From NCBI GenBank assembly GCA_034766995.1, contig CM068320.1, positions 7,542,001-7,606,000 of the forward strand: a stretch of 64,000 nucleotides of DNA, given 5' to 3'. This document shows positions 47,653 to 59,025 of this stretch, piece after piece. A program made the position numbers and the translations under genes. The notes under the pieces are model-generated. The model had not been told where the DNA came from. It searched no databases and worked only from the letters and a program-made list of their open reading frames with translations. Numbering within the stretch: the first letter of the stretch is position 1; each line of letters starts with the position of its first letter. The DNA comes from Acanthacorydalis orientalis (taxonomy: Eukaryota > Arthropoda > Insecta > Megaloptera > Corydalidae).

Positions 47653-48706
47653 TACTTGAAATTATTTTCAGCTTTTTAGCGATTTATTAGAAATAAAGTA
47701 AAATAAATAAATATAAAATAACACTATTTTAAATCATATTCTCATATATCAAAATAATGTTGTTATTTAAACCAGATAAATGTATAAAATTAAATATGAT
47801 ACTTATAATCCAAAATTCGTACCACGTTTAATTTTCATATAATAATGCATTATATTTGCCACAATCATTCTTATTTCTACTCAAATATATATATATGTAA
47901 AACGTTCCTGAAAAATCTTTCCACGCGGAACTAGTCTTTAGAGAGTATTTACGTAAATAATTTATGGTGTGAATTATTAATACTAAGATATACTTGGTGT
48001 AAGGTATATGCTAGTTCACTAAGCCAAAAAGGTACTTTACCTTTTCTATAAATTATATGAATATAGAGATATATGCATACGTATATTCATGTATATATAT
48101 ATATATATATATATTAATATTATTAATTAATTAAAGAAAGATAAAATATTTCAATGTGAATATAAAGTTTTATTTTATTTATTTAACATGTTTTCAGTGT
48201 CTTTTTATCTGTACTCTTCTATTAAATATTTAAAAAATAATCTTCCTGTTATATGTTTCCTTGTCTAACAATTAAATTGTATATTACTGTCAAAAATTTT
48301 TTATACTGGGATCAAATATTGTTTTTTTCTTACTGGAATTCATTTATACAGTGATGTCATAAATTTGGTAAAATATTTTTAAATCATAAAATCCTTAGGA
48401 GGAAATGATATATAGAATTTAACTAAGACAAAAAATATGATAAAATCATACAAAATTGAATGAAATATTCATCATAATATTTACAGGTAAGTTTATTTAT
48501 ATTTGTAATATTTATTTCAATAATTCATAGTGAATTATGTTAAAAAATTATTTTTTTTAGTCAACTGCCTCATTTATGAATATATTTATTAAGGAAATAT
48601 TTGTATTCTTTAATACTATTAAATTTTATAATAATACGCCAACTTAAGATAAAGAATCGACTACAAGTTCTCCTCGAAACTTAAGTATACTCTCTAAACA
48701 TAAGTA
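46945..48706. other. AT-rich non-coding stretch
   Basis: TA tracts lie at 47584-47655 (with CATACA breaks) and 48091-48113. No gene recognised. Confidence 0.6.
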
Positions 48707-49228
48707 TTAGCTTGATAAGAAAATAATTGCGGTTTTTGTTTTCTAAATTTTAACCTTAATTGTTTTCGATGGAAGTTTCATTTTATCGTGTTCATATTAA
48801 TATCATTTTAAAATGAATTTTTCGGTCTGTATTTTGGTAACGTCAATGTTGGCTTTATCATTAATTTTGCTTCAAATTGGGCTATTAAATTAAAGATGGA
48901 AAAGAATCCAATAAGATCAATTTTTTGTATGAATTCAAAACGGGTAGTAAAGCAGCAGAAATTACTACAATGATTTTGATGTAAGTATTGTTGAGGAACT
49001 TACGGTGCATTGGTGGTTCTAAAAATTTCTTACTGAGGACGAGAGCCTTTAAGATGAAGAAGGTGGCGGGTATTCTTCTTCAGTTCATAAAGACCAACTG
49101 AAGGTGTTAGTTGAATCAGAACCATGCACAAGTCATTCAACAGTTTTGGACCACTTAAAACAACTTCAATTTAAAAATGTATATGAATTTGAAGGTCATA
49201 AATCACAATTATTTTTCTAGTAACCTAA
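48707..49228 (+). mobile_element. Mariner-derived short element, copy 4 (HTH half only)
   Basis: Left end ttagcttgataagaaaataa; right end, on the other strand, ttaggttactagaaaaataa. About 522 bp, plus orientation. The start ATGGAAAAGAATCCAATAAG lies at 48896. The helix-turn-helix region is broken by frameshifts (GTYGALVV in place of RTVQWWF in another frame), and part of the second helix-turn-helix is deleted between about 49128 and 49133. The HPTVLDHLK equivalent at about 49135-49160 joins the 3' end as in the other copies. Confidence 0.82.
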
Positions 49229-49600
49229 TAATTAGTCTTTTTTTGTTTAATTACTATTTCTTTCTCGCATAAGAGATTTTTGAGTAATCAGTATATGTCA
49301 TGTTATAGCTGAACTATATTGATTTAATTACCTATATTTTAATTCAGTCTTTTTGTCAATGCTTTATATTGCAACATCCATTTTTATTTTTATTTCTTGA
49401 TTAAAATAATTTATATGTTCTATAACTATGAATAAATAGCTAAAACTATCAAAAAACCATTCATGCATAGGTACTGTAAAAATGCAATATTTTATAAAAT
49501 AAACAAAATATTAAAGTTTGAAAAATTTTGCCCTAATTTATTGAAAAATAGCAAAATTCTGATAAATATATATTAAAAGTTCAAGTTTATATAATTGATG
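49229..49600. other. AT-rich non-coding stretch
   Basis: No feature recognised between the mariner-derived element and the following transposase tail. Confidence 0.6.
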
Positions 49601-49940
49601 GAAATAAACACACAGCTAGTGAAACAACTGATTTATTAAAGACGAAATTTTCTGGTCGCGTAATTTCCAGAAATAGAGACATTAATTTGTTACCTAGATC
49701 CTGGGATTTAACACCGTTGGACTAACTTGTTTGGGATAATGTTAAAGGAAAGGTGTACACCAATAACCCTAAATTAATTTCCAATTATAAAGATAAAATC
49801 TGAAGAGAATAAAATTTGGTAACATAGAGCTAGTTGTGTAGGGATGTTATTGAAAATTTTAACAAAAGAATCGTTACTTGTAAGAAAGCACGCGGTGGTC
49901 ACATACACGATATTATTGTTCATTTAAAAATGGAATAAAC
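49601..49940 (+). pseudogene. Tc1-like transposase C-terminal fragment
   Basis: The plus strand reads KTKFSGRVISRNRDINLLPR (about 49641-49700), then SWDLTPLD with the third catalytic region, LVWDNVKGKVYTNNPKLISN (about 49725-49785), and after a frameshift CRDVIENFNKRIVTCKKARG and GHIHDIIVH near the end (49835-49925). These are the landmarks of the C-terminal third of the DDE transposase family that also provides the element at 19.7-21.1 kb. Stops and indels are present and the rest of the element was not found. Confidence 0.8.
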
Positions 49941-50846
49941 TCAACTATATTTTACAATAAATAAACTTGAAATTTCAGCGCAAATTCTGTTTTAATTCAA
50001 ATTAAAAAAATATATCTTTATTGTAAAACCCTTTAATAACGTATTTAAAATATATATTATTTTCTGAAAAACAAATTTAATAAACAATAAATAGTAATGT
50101 AAATGAATAAATATTTTCATTGATTTATTTAAGAATAAAATTCATTCCTCTATGTTCGATTGAAAATTTTTTGCAAGCTCTTTCAAAGATTTTTAATTTT
50201 GTATTCTACACACTATATAATACGAACTGGAAATGTATTGTTTATGACAGCAAAATATTTTTCTACTAATGAATTATGCTTACGATTGATATAAGTTTTA
50301 TATTATTAAATAAATTACAATTAAATTGTATGTACATATATTTTATAGTTTACTCTCTATTTTCTTTTATAAATCAAAGAAAGATTTATAAGTTTTGTTT
50401 TGGAATTTTTTTAAAAATGAAATATTTTGAATTATGACAAAATTTTACTGAAAGTAATTTGAGACTTATGTGATAAAATGACATTATGAAACAAAATAAC
50501 AAGTGAAACCTAAAAAAAAATTAAACGGTGAAAAATTAATTGCATATATATATATATATATACATATATCCACATACATTCTTGTGTATATTAACTACGC
50601 ATTGACATTGAAATGAGTAAAATTTCTTTAAGAGGAAAAGTTATAACTAGTTTAAGACTTTTATCAAATACAAAACGTGTAGTTATGCGAAAAACGTAAT
50701 ATTGTGAAATTAAAAAAAGTCATGCGTAGCGTTTGCCAAAGATATCTTTAAAAAAGCACATATACTTGAACAGAATAATAAAACAAAGGGATTTTATCAT
50801 AATGTACTGTTATAAATGTAAGAATAATGACAAAAATGAGTCCAAG

Positions 50847-50927
<81 letters not shown>

Positions 50928-50961
50928 AAAGTACATAGTCATAAAAGGATAGCTTTGTGTC

Positions 50962-51009
<48 letters not shown>

Positions 51010-51700
51010 CGTTCATAACGTAATCTAGCAAATATGAGAATTCGGCATATAGGGATGAAATTTTATAGCTCATTTATAGCTATAGTATTTTTTCGAGATG
51101 ACATAAACCGAAATAGCTGTCTTTGTACCTATCTAAACTTGAAAGACATAAACCAAGCGTTAAAATTATATTACGCTCGAAGGGTTGAAATGTTCGTTAT
51201 TTTATTAATTGTTAGCTCACTGTGCAAAGAGAGGAGTTTTAATTTAAAATACTTCCGCGACGTGAAATAAGAACAACGAAACGAAAGTTTCGCTCCGTTT
51301 GTGAAGTCTTGAAAAATATTTGTTTCTGTCCAAACGAGGGAATAAAATTATTAAGAGAAAATCAAATTAAAGTTATTATTATTAACATTGTTTTGAACAG
51401 CTTCATTTTTTAATCAGAATGGAAATCTTACAAGTGAAAAGTGTTATTAAAATATATTAACAGAATGTCATGTAAATAACTCTTAGGATAATTACGTTCC
51501 GTTTACTATAAAGAGAAAATATTTCTTATTTAATAATTTTACTTTTATAAAAATGCATAACTATTAATTTTATTTGGGTAAACATATTTAATATAAATAT
51601 TTTTGATTTTTAAATAGGTTAAGTAATATTTATGTTTTCTTCCTTTAGGACGTACTAATATTTGTACTTATAGTGTATATATATATATACATATGTGTGT
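49941..51700. other. AT-rich non-coding stretch
   Basis: TA tracts lie at 50545-50567, 50849-50924, 50965-51007 and 51674-51690. The segment 51020-51310 is less AT-rich and has a 78-codon plus frame (51034-51270) without recognisable similarity, so I do not call it a gene. Confidence 0.55.
50849..50924. repeat. (TA)n microsatellite
   Basis: About 76 bp of pure TA. A second tract of about 42 bp follows at 50965-51007. Confidence 0.95.
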
Positions 51701-52289
51701 ACTTGAGTATTTTCATTATGAATTTTCCTGATAATCTTGATGATTATTAGGTACTAAGTAATTTTTACTAGAACTAGTTTCAGTTTTGAAGTGATCTTCA
51801 ACTAGATTTTTTATGTACTATATTAACAAGTTAACTGCAGGTTATTCAAGATCCGAAACTAATTGTTACAGATTATTATTATTACTCAGTGAACTCAACA
51901 GGATAAAAACGAGCAGAATAATATACTAATAGGAGTATATGCATGAATATATAAAATTATAATCAATTATTTTAAATTTAACTTATATATTCTTATATGT
52001 TTACATTTCAGTTAATTAAACTGCTCAAAATCAATTTCCTTTATAATATTTTTTGTTTCACAAAAAATATAATTTATGAATTGTTATTTAAAAAAAATCC
52101 TAATTAAATTTAAAACTAAAATCTTAACACCTGTAATAATCTTAAAGTAGATTAAAAATTCAAAAACACCATTTACACTTTTAACACTTTAAAGTTAACT
52201 ATTAGCAAACAAATGAGCGAAAATGACATTAAGAAATAAAAAAAATATTCTATAACTCTTTCGATATCATTTAGTCTACAACAAATACT

Positions 52290-52325
<36 letters not shown>

Positions 52326-53476
52326 AATATTTATATTTAATAATTATTATTAATTTTTTTAGAATTATGATTGATAATTTTGTTTTTAATTAACAAAGTA
52401 TACAAAATACTAATAGAATCAATGTGCAACACTATTTTATTTTTCGTAATAAATTGCTCTTATAGAATACATTTACATAATAATAAAAATACCTTTTTTC
52501 AATTTGGTCAATATAGAAATGAAGCCACATTCTTGGAGTTCGAATACTTGAAAAATATTTTTCAATCATATATTTAGTTGGAAAATCATGTGCGGAAAAT
52601 AATTTCTAAAGTTTACAAGAGTCTAAATATTGTTATGGGAACGATTGAGGTTTGCAACTCAAGAGTAAAGGAAAGAGCTTATATGTTTTTATTGAGATCT
52701 TAATAAAAGTACTATCAGAGCGTATAGGATATAAATTCTATTTATAGAACGCACAATATTGAATATAATCAAAAGGCTGAACGTTTGAATGATATCAATA
52801 TTTAAAGTTTGATACTTCCGGTAAAGTATAGGAAAATTTTCTGTATTAGTTAAGAAAAGAAACTTACTGTTACATTTATTTAAATATTTGTTGTAGACTA
52901 AATGATATCGAAAGAGTTATAGAATATATTTTTTATTTTTTAATATCACTTTTGCTCTTTTGTTTGCTAATAATTAACTTTAAAGTGTAAAATATATAAA
53001 CGGTGTTTCTGAATTTTTAATCTACTTTTAGATTATTACAGGTGTTAAGATTTCAGTTTTAAATTTAATTAGGATTTTTTTTTAAAAAAAAACCATTCAT
53101 AAATTATATTTTTTATTTCACACAAAATATTATATAGGAAATAAATTTTGAGCAGTTTAATTAACTGAAATGTAAACATGTAAGAATATATAAATTAAAT
53201 TTAAAATAATTGATTATAATTTTATATGTTCATACATATGCTCCCATTAGTGTATTGTTCTGCTCGTTTTTATGCTGTTGAGTTCACTGAGTAATAATAA
53301 TAATCTGTAACAATTAGTTTCGGCTCTTAAATAACCTGCAGTTAACTTGTTAATACAGTACATAAAAAATTTAGTTGAAGATGACTTCAAAACTGAAACT
53401 AGTTCTAGTAAAAATTACTTAGTAGCTAATAGTCATCAAGATTATCAGGAAAATTCATAATGAAAATATTTGAGGA
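51701..53476. repeat. Long inverted repeat with ~0.6-kb arms (foldback-like)
   Basis: The left arm 51701-52294 matches the reverse complement of the right arm 52877-53476 over essentially its whole length, with scattered substitutions and small indels. Anchors include cctgataatcttgatgatta (51728) against taatagtcatcaagattatc (53430), ttaactgcaggttatt (51831) against aataacctgcagttaa (53331), and tcatttagtctacaacaaat (52268) against atttgttgtagactaaatga (52885). The outer ends lie next to (TA)n at 51674-51690 and 53479-53496. The 0.58-kb spacer has its own (TA)n at 52292-52322. No transposase is present. Confidence 0.9.
52295..52876. other. Spacer of the long inverted repeat
   Basis: Begins with (TA)n (52292-52322) and contains a 68-codon plus frame (52371-52577) with low-complexity Asn/Ile/Phe-rich composition and no recognised domain. 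I see no coding evidence. Confidence 0.6.
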
Positions 53477-53520
53477 TACATATATATATATATATTAAAA
53501 TTAATTTTATCCCCTAAAAA

Positions 53521-53684
53521 TAAAAATTCCATGACGTCGACTTATTTATTTGAGGTGAGGTTTCTATGATACCAAAATATGTTTATTGTTTCATTTGGTT
53601 ACATGTCTATTCTTAAATTGACAAGGAAGCGAACGCAGCGATCCCAGGGGCTGAGGAACAAAGTGAGTAGGGGGCAGAGTTCTC

Positions 53685-53729
<45 letters not shown>
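53521..53729 (+). repeat. (TA)n-tailed dispersed repeat, copy C
   Basis: Carries atgacgtcgacttatttatt (53531), atgtttattgtttcatttgg (53579), GCGAACGCAGCGATCCCAGG (53630), ACAAAGTGAGTAGGGGGCAG (53659) and then (TA)n at 53688-53729. It lacks the upstream tandem units seen in the copies at 9 and 58 kb. Confidence 0.8.
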
Positions 53730-53730
<1 letters not shown>

Positions 53731-54520
53731 GTGGGTCGTTTGATAAGTTTGGTAAATTTCTATCATCTGGTGCGAACATTCATTTGGTAACGTCACGGTT
53801 ATTAAGTGTCACTGTTCAAACAAGCATCAGCAAAATTTCAGCCACAAGCGACACGTTGTTCACGTTCAACAGATGAATGAAGCGATCATTGTAGCAGTTG
53901 CCGCAAAAATAGAAAAAAAATAAGCAGACATTTTTGCGTCTATTCATCACCGTGAATGAGACATGGCACCACTATACACTTGAGTCGAAGCAGTAGTCAA
54001 AGTAGTGGACAACGGCTGGTGAAAGTGCACCGAAAAATGCGAAGTCAGTTTTGTCTACTGGGAAGATAATGGCCACTGTTTTTGGTATTCCCAAGAAATC
54101 ATCCTGATCGACTATTTACCGAAGACAAAAACGATAACAAGAGCCTATTATGCAAAATTATTGGACTTTTCGAAATAAGAGCTAAAACAAAAGCGGCCAA
54201 AATTGTCGGACAAAAAAGTGTTCTTCCACCAGGACAGCTCATCATCATGCACATCGATCGTCGCAATTGTAAAATTGCATGAAATAGGCTTAGAATTGGT
54301 TTCTTATCCGCTCTACTTCCGGACTTGACCTCATAGGACTTCTTCCTGTTTCCAAACGTGGAAATTTGTCTCGGTGGAAAGAAATTCTCGTCGAATGAGA
54401 ATATCATAGCCACCATCAAGTGCGTATTTTGCATTCTCGATGGACCAAGTAAATAGACCTCAATAGAGACTTTGTTGAGAAATAAAATCAATTTTAGCCA
54501 AAAAACGGTCTTTAACTTTT
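53730..54520 (+). pseudogene. Decayed mariner transposase next to a (TA)n tract
   Basis: The sequence begins with gtgggtcgtttgataagttt directly after the TA tract, a typical mariner 5' end. On the plus strand, broken frames give TWIHHYTPESK (about 53960-53990, first catalytic region where family members have WIHHYTPE), QQSKQWTTAGESAPKNAKS (53993-54050), TGKIMATVFW (54057-54087), IDYLPKTKTI (54108-54137), YYAKLL, and FFHQDSS with the second catalytic Asp region (about 54222-54245). LHEIGLELVSYPLY follows (54268-54310). The third catalytic region and C-terminus are fragmentary (SSAYFAFSMD, 54414-54445). The helix-turn-helix half is missing. Confidence 0.8.
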
Positions 54521-54543
54521 TTTTACTATACTTGTCAAACAAT

Positions 54544-54647
<104 letters not shown>

Positions 54648-54966
54648 TATATATAGATCAAACATTTCGTCAACAATGCAACTATACAAAGGCAACATAT
54701 TTTAAATATTGATAATTTTCAGTACAATATTCTTATATCACCAATAAAAAAGCACTTTTTCTTACTGAAATCAATATTTTGTGACGAGCTTTCAAACTCT
54801 TTTCGACAAAAAAGTTTTTTTTTATTATTTGCTTCGTTTCTGACAAAATCGTCAATATCATACGAGTTGATCGTAAATGTATTTTATTGATAATAAAAAA
54901 GTGGTTATAATATTAACAGAATATTATTTTTTTTTGTTCGGCCATTTCATTTTTTATGTATTCAAT

Positions 54967-55006
54967 ATATATATATATACATATATATGTATTTAATATA
55001 TATGTT

Positions 55007-55049
<43 letters not shown>

Positions 55050-55050
55050 A
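54967..55050. repeat. Compound (TA)n (TG)n microsatellite
   Basis: Interrupted TA repeats ending in about 12 TG units. Confidence 0.9.
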
Positions 55051-55802
55051 TTTATTTGGAAACCTCTAAACTTATAATTTATTATTACATGTTACTTTCA
55101 TCTATTAAATTAATAAATTGTTTACAAGTGATTTATTTTTATTTTTTGTGGAATTAAATTTTGTCATTTATGTAATTTCTCTATTATTCTTTAATTAATG
55201 TCAATCTGTCACTTATATTAATAACAAATATTAATTATTAATAAACATCAGAACAATCGATCACTCAAACAAAGTTTTTAGATCTTTTTTGAAACTTGCT
55301 AGATTTTTAATTAATCAAAGTGACTTCATGATGCTTCCTTCAGAGTTTTGTTTTATTTAAGCAATTATTAATAATCATATTAATAAAATTGAGAAACAAT
55401 GAATACAAACAGTCAATAAGAAGTGGAATAATGAGTTCAATTAAAAATGAATTTAAAAAATTGAAGTAAGAGTAAAATAAATTGATTCTTCAATTAAAAT
55501 GTCAATGTTAACTTTTTATGTTAAAAATTTAAATTTTTAAAACAAAAAGATTTATGTTAAAATATATTTCTTCTATAAAAAAAAGATTACAATTTAATGT
55601 AAATGAACGTAGTTTTTCATTTCTTGCAACCGGATCAAATTCATTCAACTGCCTTGCACTCAACAATATTAAAAATAATTTGTTAACATCTTAAAATATG
55701 TGAAAAATAAATATTTGTTTAAATATGATTTATATTTTAGTTATAAATTAGAAAAATCGAAGTATTTTTTAACGGTCGTTTTCAATAAAGTGATTCTTTA
55801 AT

Positions 55803-55824
55803 ACATATATATATATATATATAT

Positions 55825-55879
<55 letters not shown>

Positions 55880-55917
55880 GCCTTCAATTGTTTCTTATCT
55901 TAAAACTATTCCAATTA

Positions 55918-55972
<55 letters not shown>
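55803..55972. repeat. Pair of (TA)n microsatellites
   Basis: TA tract with a CACACACA break at 55803-55873 and pure TA at 55921-55972, separated by 48 bp. Confidence 0.9.
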
Positions 55973-55976
<4 letters not shown>

Positions 55977-56298
55977 TAAAAGACAATCAAAATAATATTT
56001 TTTAGAGAACAGAAAGCCTTTATTTTTAATTAATCTATTTTATAATATAATTTATTGACATACAAAAAATCTCTAGAAGAGTAAATTTCATATTTAAAAT
56101 TAATAAAATTCCGAAGTTAATAACAAATAATTAAAATATATATCAAAGAATGAATGTTTACTAACCTTACAAAGAAAAGTTTACTTCTATCATTTAAGTT
56201 TCCGGACCTGAATTACAGCTGAACCTGTAAATAAAAGATGGTTACATAAATTTCATACATTTCTACATTCGTATACGCACACAAATACATAAGCACAC

Positions 56299-56302
<4 letters not shown>

Positions 56303-56359
<57 letters not shown>
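56303..56359. repeat. Compound (TA)n (GA)n microsatellite
   Basis: About 30 bp of TA passing into about 26 bp of GA; third occurrence of this order in the window. Confidence 0.95.
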
Positions 56360-56364
<5 letters not shown>

Positions 56365-56659
56365 GAAATCTGTCATAAACCATGGATATACCAAAAAAAT
56401 ATTTTTATAGACTTTAGTTCATACATATTTCTATAACAAACTTCCTTTATACATAAACAAAAAAAAATCCTTTGGTCCTTTAATCACTTTATGCTCTACC
56501 TAATTGGTAATAACTCAATTTTTATAACAAATTAAAAATAAATACATACTCTTAAATTCAAAATTTGTTATGTTTTTTAAATTATAATATTTTTATACAA
56601 ATAAGACATGAATTATCTAATTTTATAATTATTTATATTGTATACAGGTGTACATTAAC

Positions 56660-56713
<54 letters not shown>

Positions 56714-56852
56714 CGAGATTAATAGCGAAAAAATGTTATATACAGATAGAATATATACCGGTTAATGAAATAATGAAAACGGTTATAATGAAGAAATACA
56801 ATCGGTCCCGCGGTGCTGCCAAGTTCTATTTGTATGTACATATATCTATCTA

Positions 56853-56911
<59 letters not shown>

Positions 56912-56914
<3 letters not shown>

Positions 56915-57080
56915 TCTTATTTTAAAATTATGACAAGATAGAAAATCGTTAATTGTTAGGGGCAGTTGGTTTTCTTAATGAAAGATGACATGTGTCGGAA
57001 ACTCGTACTCAAACTCACAACCACATTGGTTGGTAGCCTGACATATTTGGCACTTGACTACGACCGTCTTTATATACATT

Positions 57081-57083
<3 letters not shown>
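56912..57083 (-). repeat. Candidate tRNA-derived SINE
   Basis: On the minus strand an A-box-like tagtcaagtgcc (57049-57060) is followed 44 bp later by a B-box-like gagtttgagtac (57005-57016), the layout of an RNA polymerase III internal promoter. An unrelated body follows with aaaaccaactgcccctaaca. (TA)n tracts bound both sides (56855-56911, 57084-57125). No second copy is visible in this window. Confidence 0.4.
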
Positions 57084-57125
<42 letters not shown>

Positions 57126-57127
<2 letters not shown>

Positions 57128-57589
57128 ATGTATTGTGAATGTAGGTATAATTCATCTTTCTTATAATGTTAATATATAATGAAAAATCGATCAATAAAGT
57201 ATGATTAATACTTGTACTACAGCTATTGTTTCAATGCAAATACAATTCAGATTTAAAATAACACATTATAGCACACAATATAGTGAAAGTAACAATACAA
57301 ATATTATGTAGTAAAATATATTTACAAGAAATAATATTTATAATAATTTTATCACAAATAAAATTTATTACTTTTTTATATTTTGGATATTGTTAAATAC
57401 TTGTTCAGTGTATTTATCTGATTGACATAAATGTTTATTTTTATTTTCTTAGCATAAAAAATTAAAAATAATATGTTAGTTTGGTAGTGAACTGTTATAC
57501 ATTTCTATACTGCTTTGATAAAACTCTTACAAAACATTATACATTAAATATATAGTTATATAATCTTTCCTTCTCTTTTATTTTCTTTC
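57126..57589. other. AT-rich non-coding stretch
   Basis: No feature recognised. Confidence 0.6.
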
Positions 57590-57812
57590 TCATTATATCT
57601 TCTTTTCCATTTCTAATTCAATAGCCCAATTCGAAGCAGAATTAATAATAGAACCAAAGCTCATGAATCCAAAAAAAAAAACCGACAGAAAAATGCACTT
57701 TAAAATGATATTAACATGAATACGTTGAGATAACACTTTCGTTGAAAAGAAGTACGGTTAGAATTCAGGAAATAAAGTGAATTTATTTTTCTACCAATCT
57801 AATATTTTTCAT
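57590..57812. mobile_element. Mariner-derived element, 5' end fragment only
   Basis: Holds ttcaatagcccaattcgaag (57617) and gcactttaaaatgatattaa (57695), which match the 5' non-coding part of the short mariner family. It ends in tttatttttctaccaatcta (57784 onward), the terminal repeat. The transposase region and the other end are absent. Confidence 0.75.
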
Positions 57813-57969
57813 TAATCATTTTGGTATTTTATAAGAAAATTAATATGTTAAAATTAAGTAATAATTATGTTTTTCTTTAGAAAGTAAAATTTTTGTATAA
57901 ATGAATATTAAATCTTTCTAGATATATATAAAATCAAAAATATTTATAAAAAAGTTTATAAAAAACATG

Positions 57970-58017
57970 TTACAAAAAAATGTAGCTGCGAGAATATTTA
58001 TTTAGACACAGTAACAT

Positions 58018-58100
<83 letters not shown>

Positions 58101-58115
58101 TACATATATATACAT

Positions 58116-58159
<44 letters not shown>

Positions 58160-58345
58160 AATCCATGACGTCGACTTATTTATTTGAGATGTGACTTCTA
58201 TGATATACAAATATGTTTATTGTTTCATTTGGTTATGTGACATGCTTATAACTCACAAGTGAGCGACCGTATCTAGCCCGGAGATTGACGAGCAAAGTGA
58301 GTAGGGGAAAGAGCCACTTAGTGTATATATATATATATATATATA
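57970..58345 (+). repeat. (TA)n-tailed dispersed repeat, copy D
   Basis: A tandem-motif unit gtagctgcgagaatatttat (57982), a large inner TA/CATTACA tract (58018-58153), then ccatgacgtcgacttattta (58163), atgtttattgtttcatttgg (58212), GACGAGCAAAGTGAGTAGGG (58288) and gagccacttagt, then (TA)n to 58345. It has the same order of parts as copies A-C. Confidence 0.85.
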
Positions 58346-58611
58346 AATATACATAAATTGATCTCGCTTATAACGAGCTTAAACAATAAATTTACTTCTA
58401 TAGGAATCAAATGTTCAAATGGAATTTAGTTTATTCATATTTCCATAGAAGCATTATCTTTCTTTTTATAGAAAGGGAAATATATGGATATACTAATCAT
58501 TTCAAGGATATAATAAAAAAAATTGATACTTTCATAGAATTTTTTTTTCTAATTCGTAAAAAATGCATTGTTTATGTTTGGATAATAATTTATTTATGAA
58601 CTATATACGTA

Positions 58612-58612
58612 T

Positions 58613-58674
<62 letters not shown>
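58612..58674. repeat. Compound (CA)n (TA)n microsatellite
   Basis: About 7 CA units followed by about 50 bp of TA. Confidence 0.95.
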
Positions 58675-58676
<2 letters not shown>

Positions 58677-58960
58677 CTGTAATATGAAATAATGTCTGAA
58701 AATAAAAATAAAGATACATTTTATTAATAATTTGTTCATAGTTAATTTTGTTTTGTTTTGTAATGAAATAAAATAGACTTTTAAATATTTCACATTTTTT
58801 AGTAAAAATGGCTTCATTAACTAATCATTGAGGTTTGTGATTGAACAAAATAATTATTTTTAAAAAAAATTAATAGATATATATGAATTATTATTTAAGA
58901 TTAAATATTATTTGTTCTAAAAGTGTATTTTAAATTAAATTATCTATATGAATCATTTGT

Positions 58961-58962
58961 AT

Positions 58963-59022
<60 letters not shown>
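58961..59022. repeat. (TA)n microsatellite
   Basis: TACATACATACA leads into about 48 bp of TA. Confidence 0.95.

Positions 59023-59025
<3 letters not shown>

Noticed and set aside
50733..51023. Open frames made of Ile-Tyr or His-Ile-Tyr repeats, here and at 279, 9098, 16622, 18131, 22223, 27886, 39901, 40004, 42572, 54099, 54472, 56565 and 58948
   Set aside because: These are translations of (TA)n tracts, which lack stop codons in some frames. They have no domain, codon pattern or neighbouring exon structure.
51034..51270. 78-codon plus-strand frame
   Set aside because: Some protein-like composition, but no domain, no homologue I recognise and no gene context.
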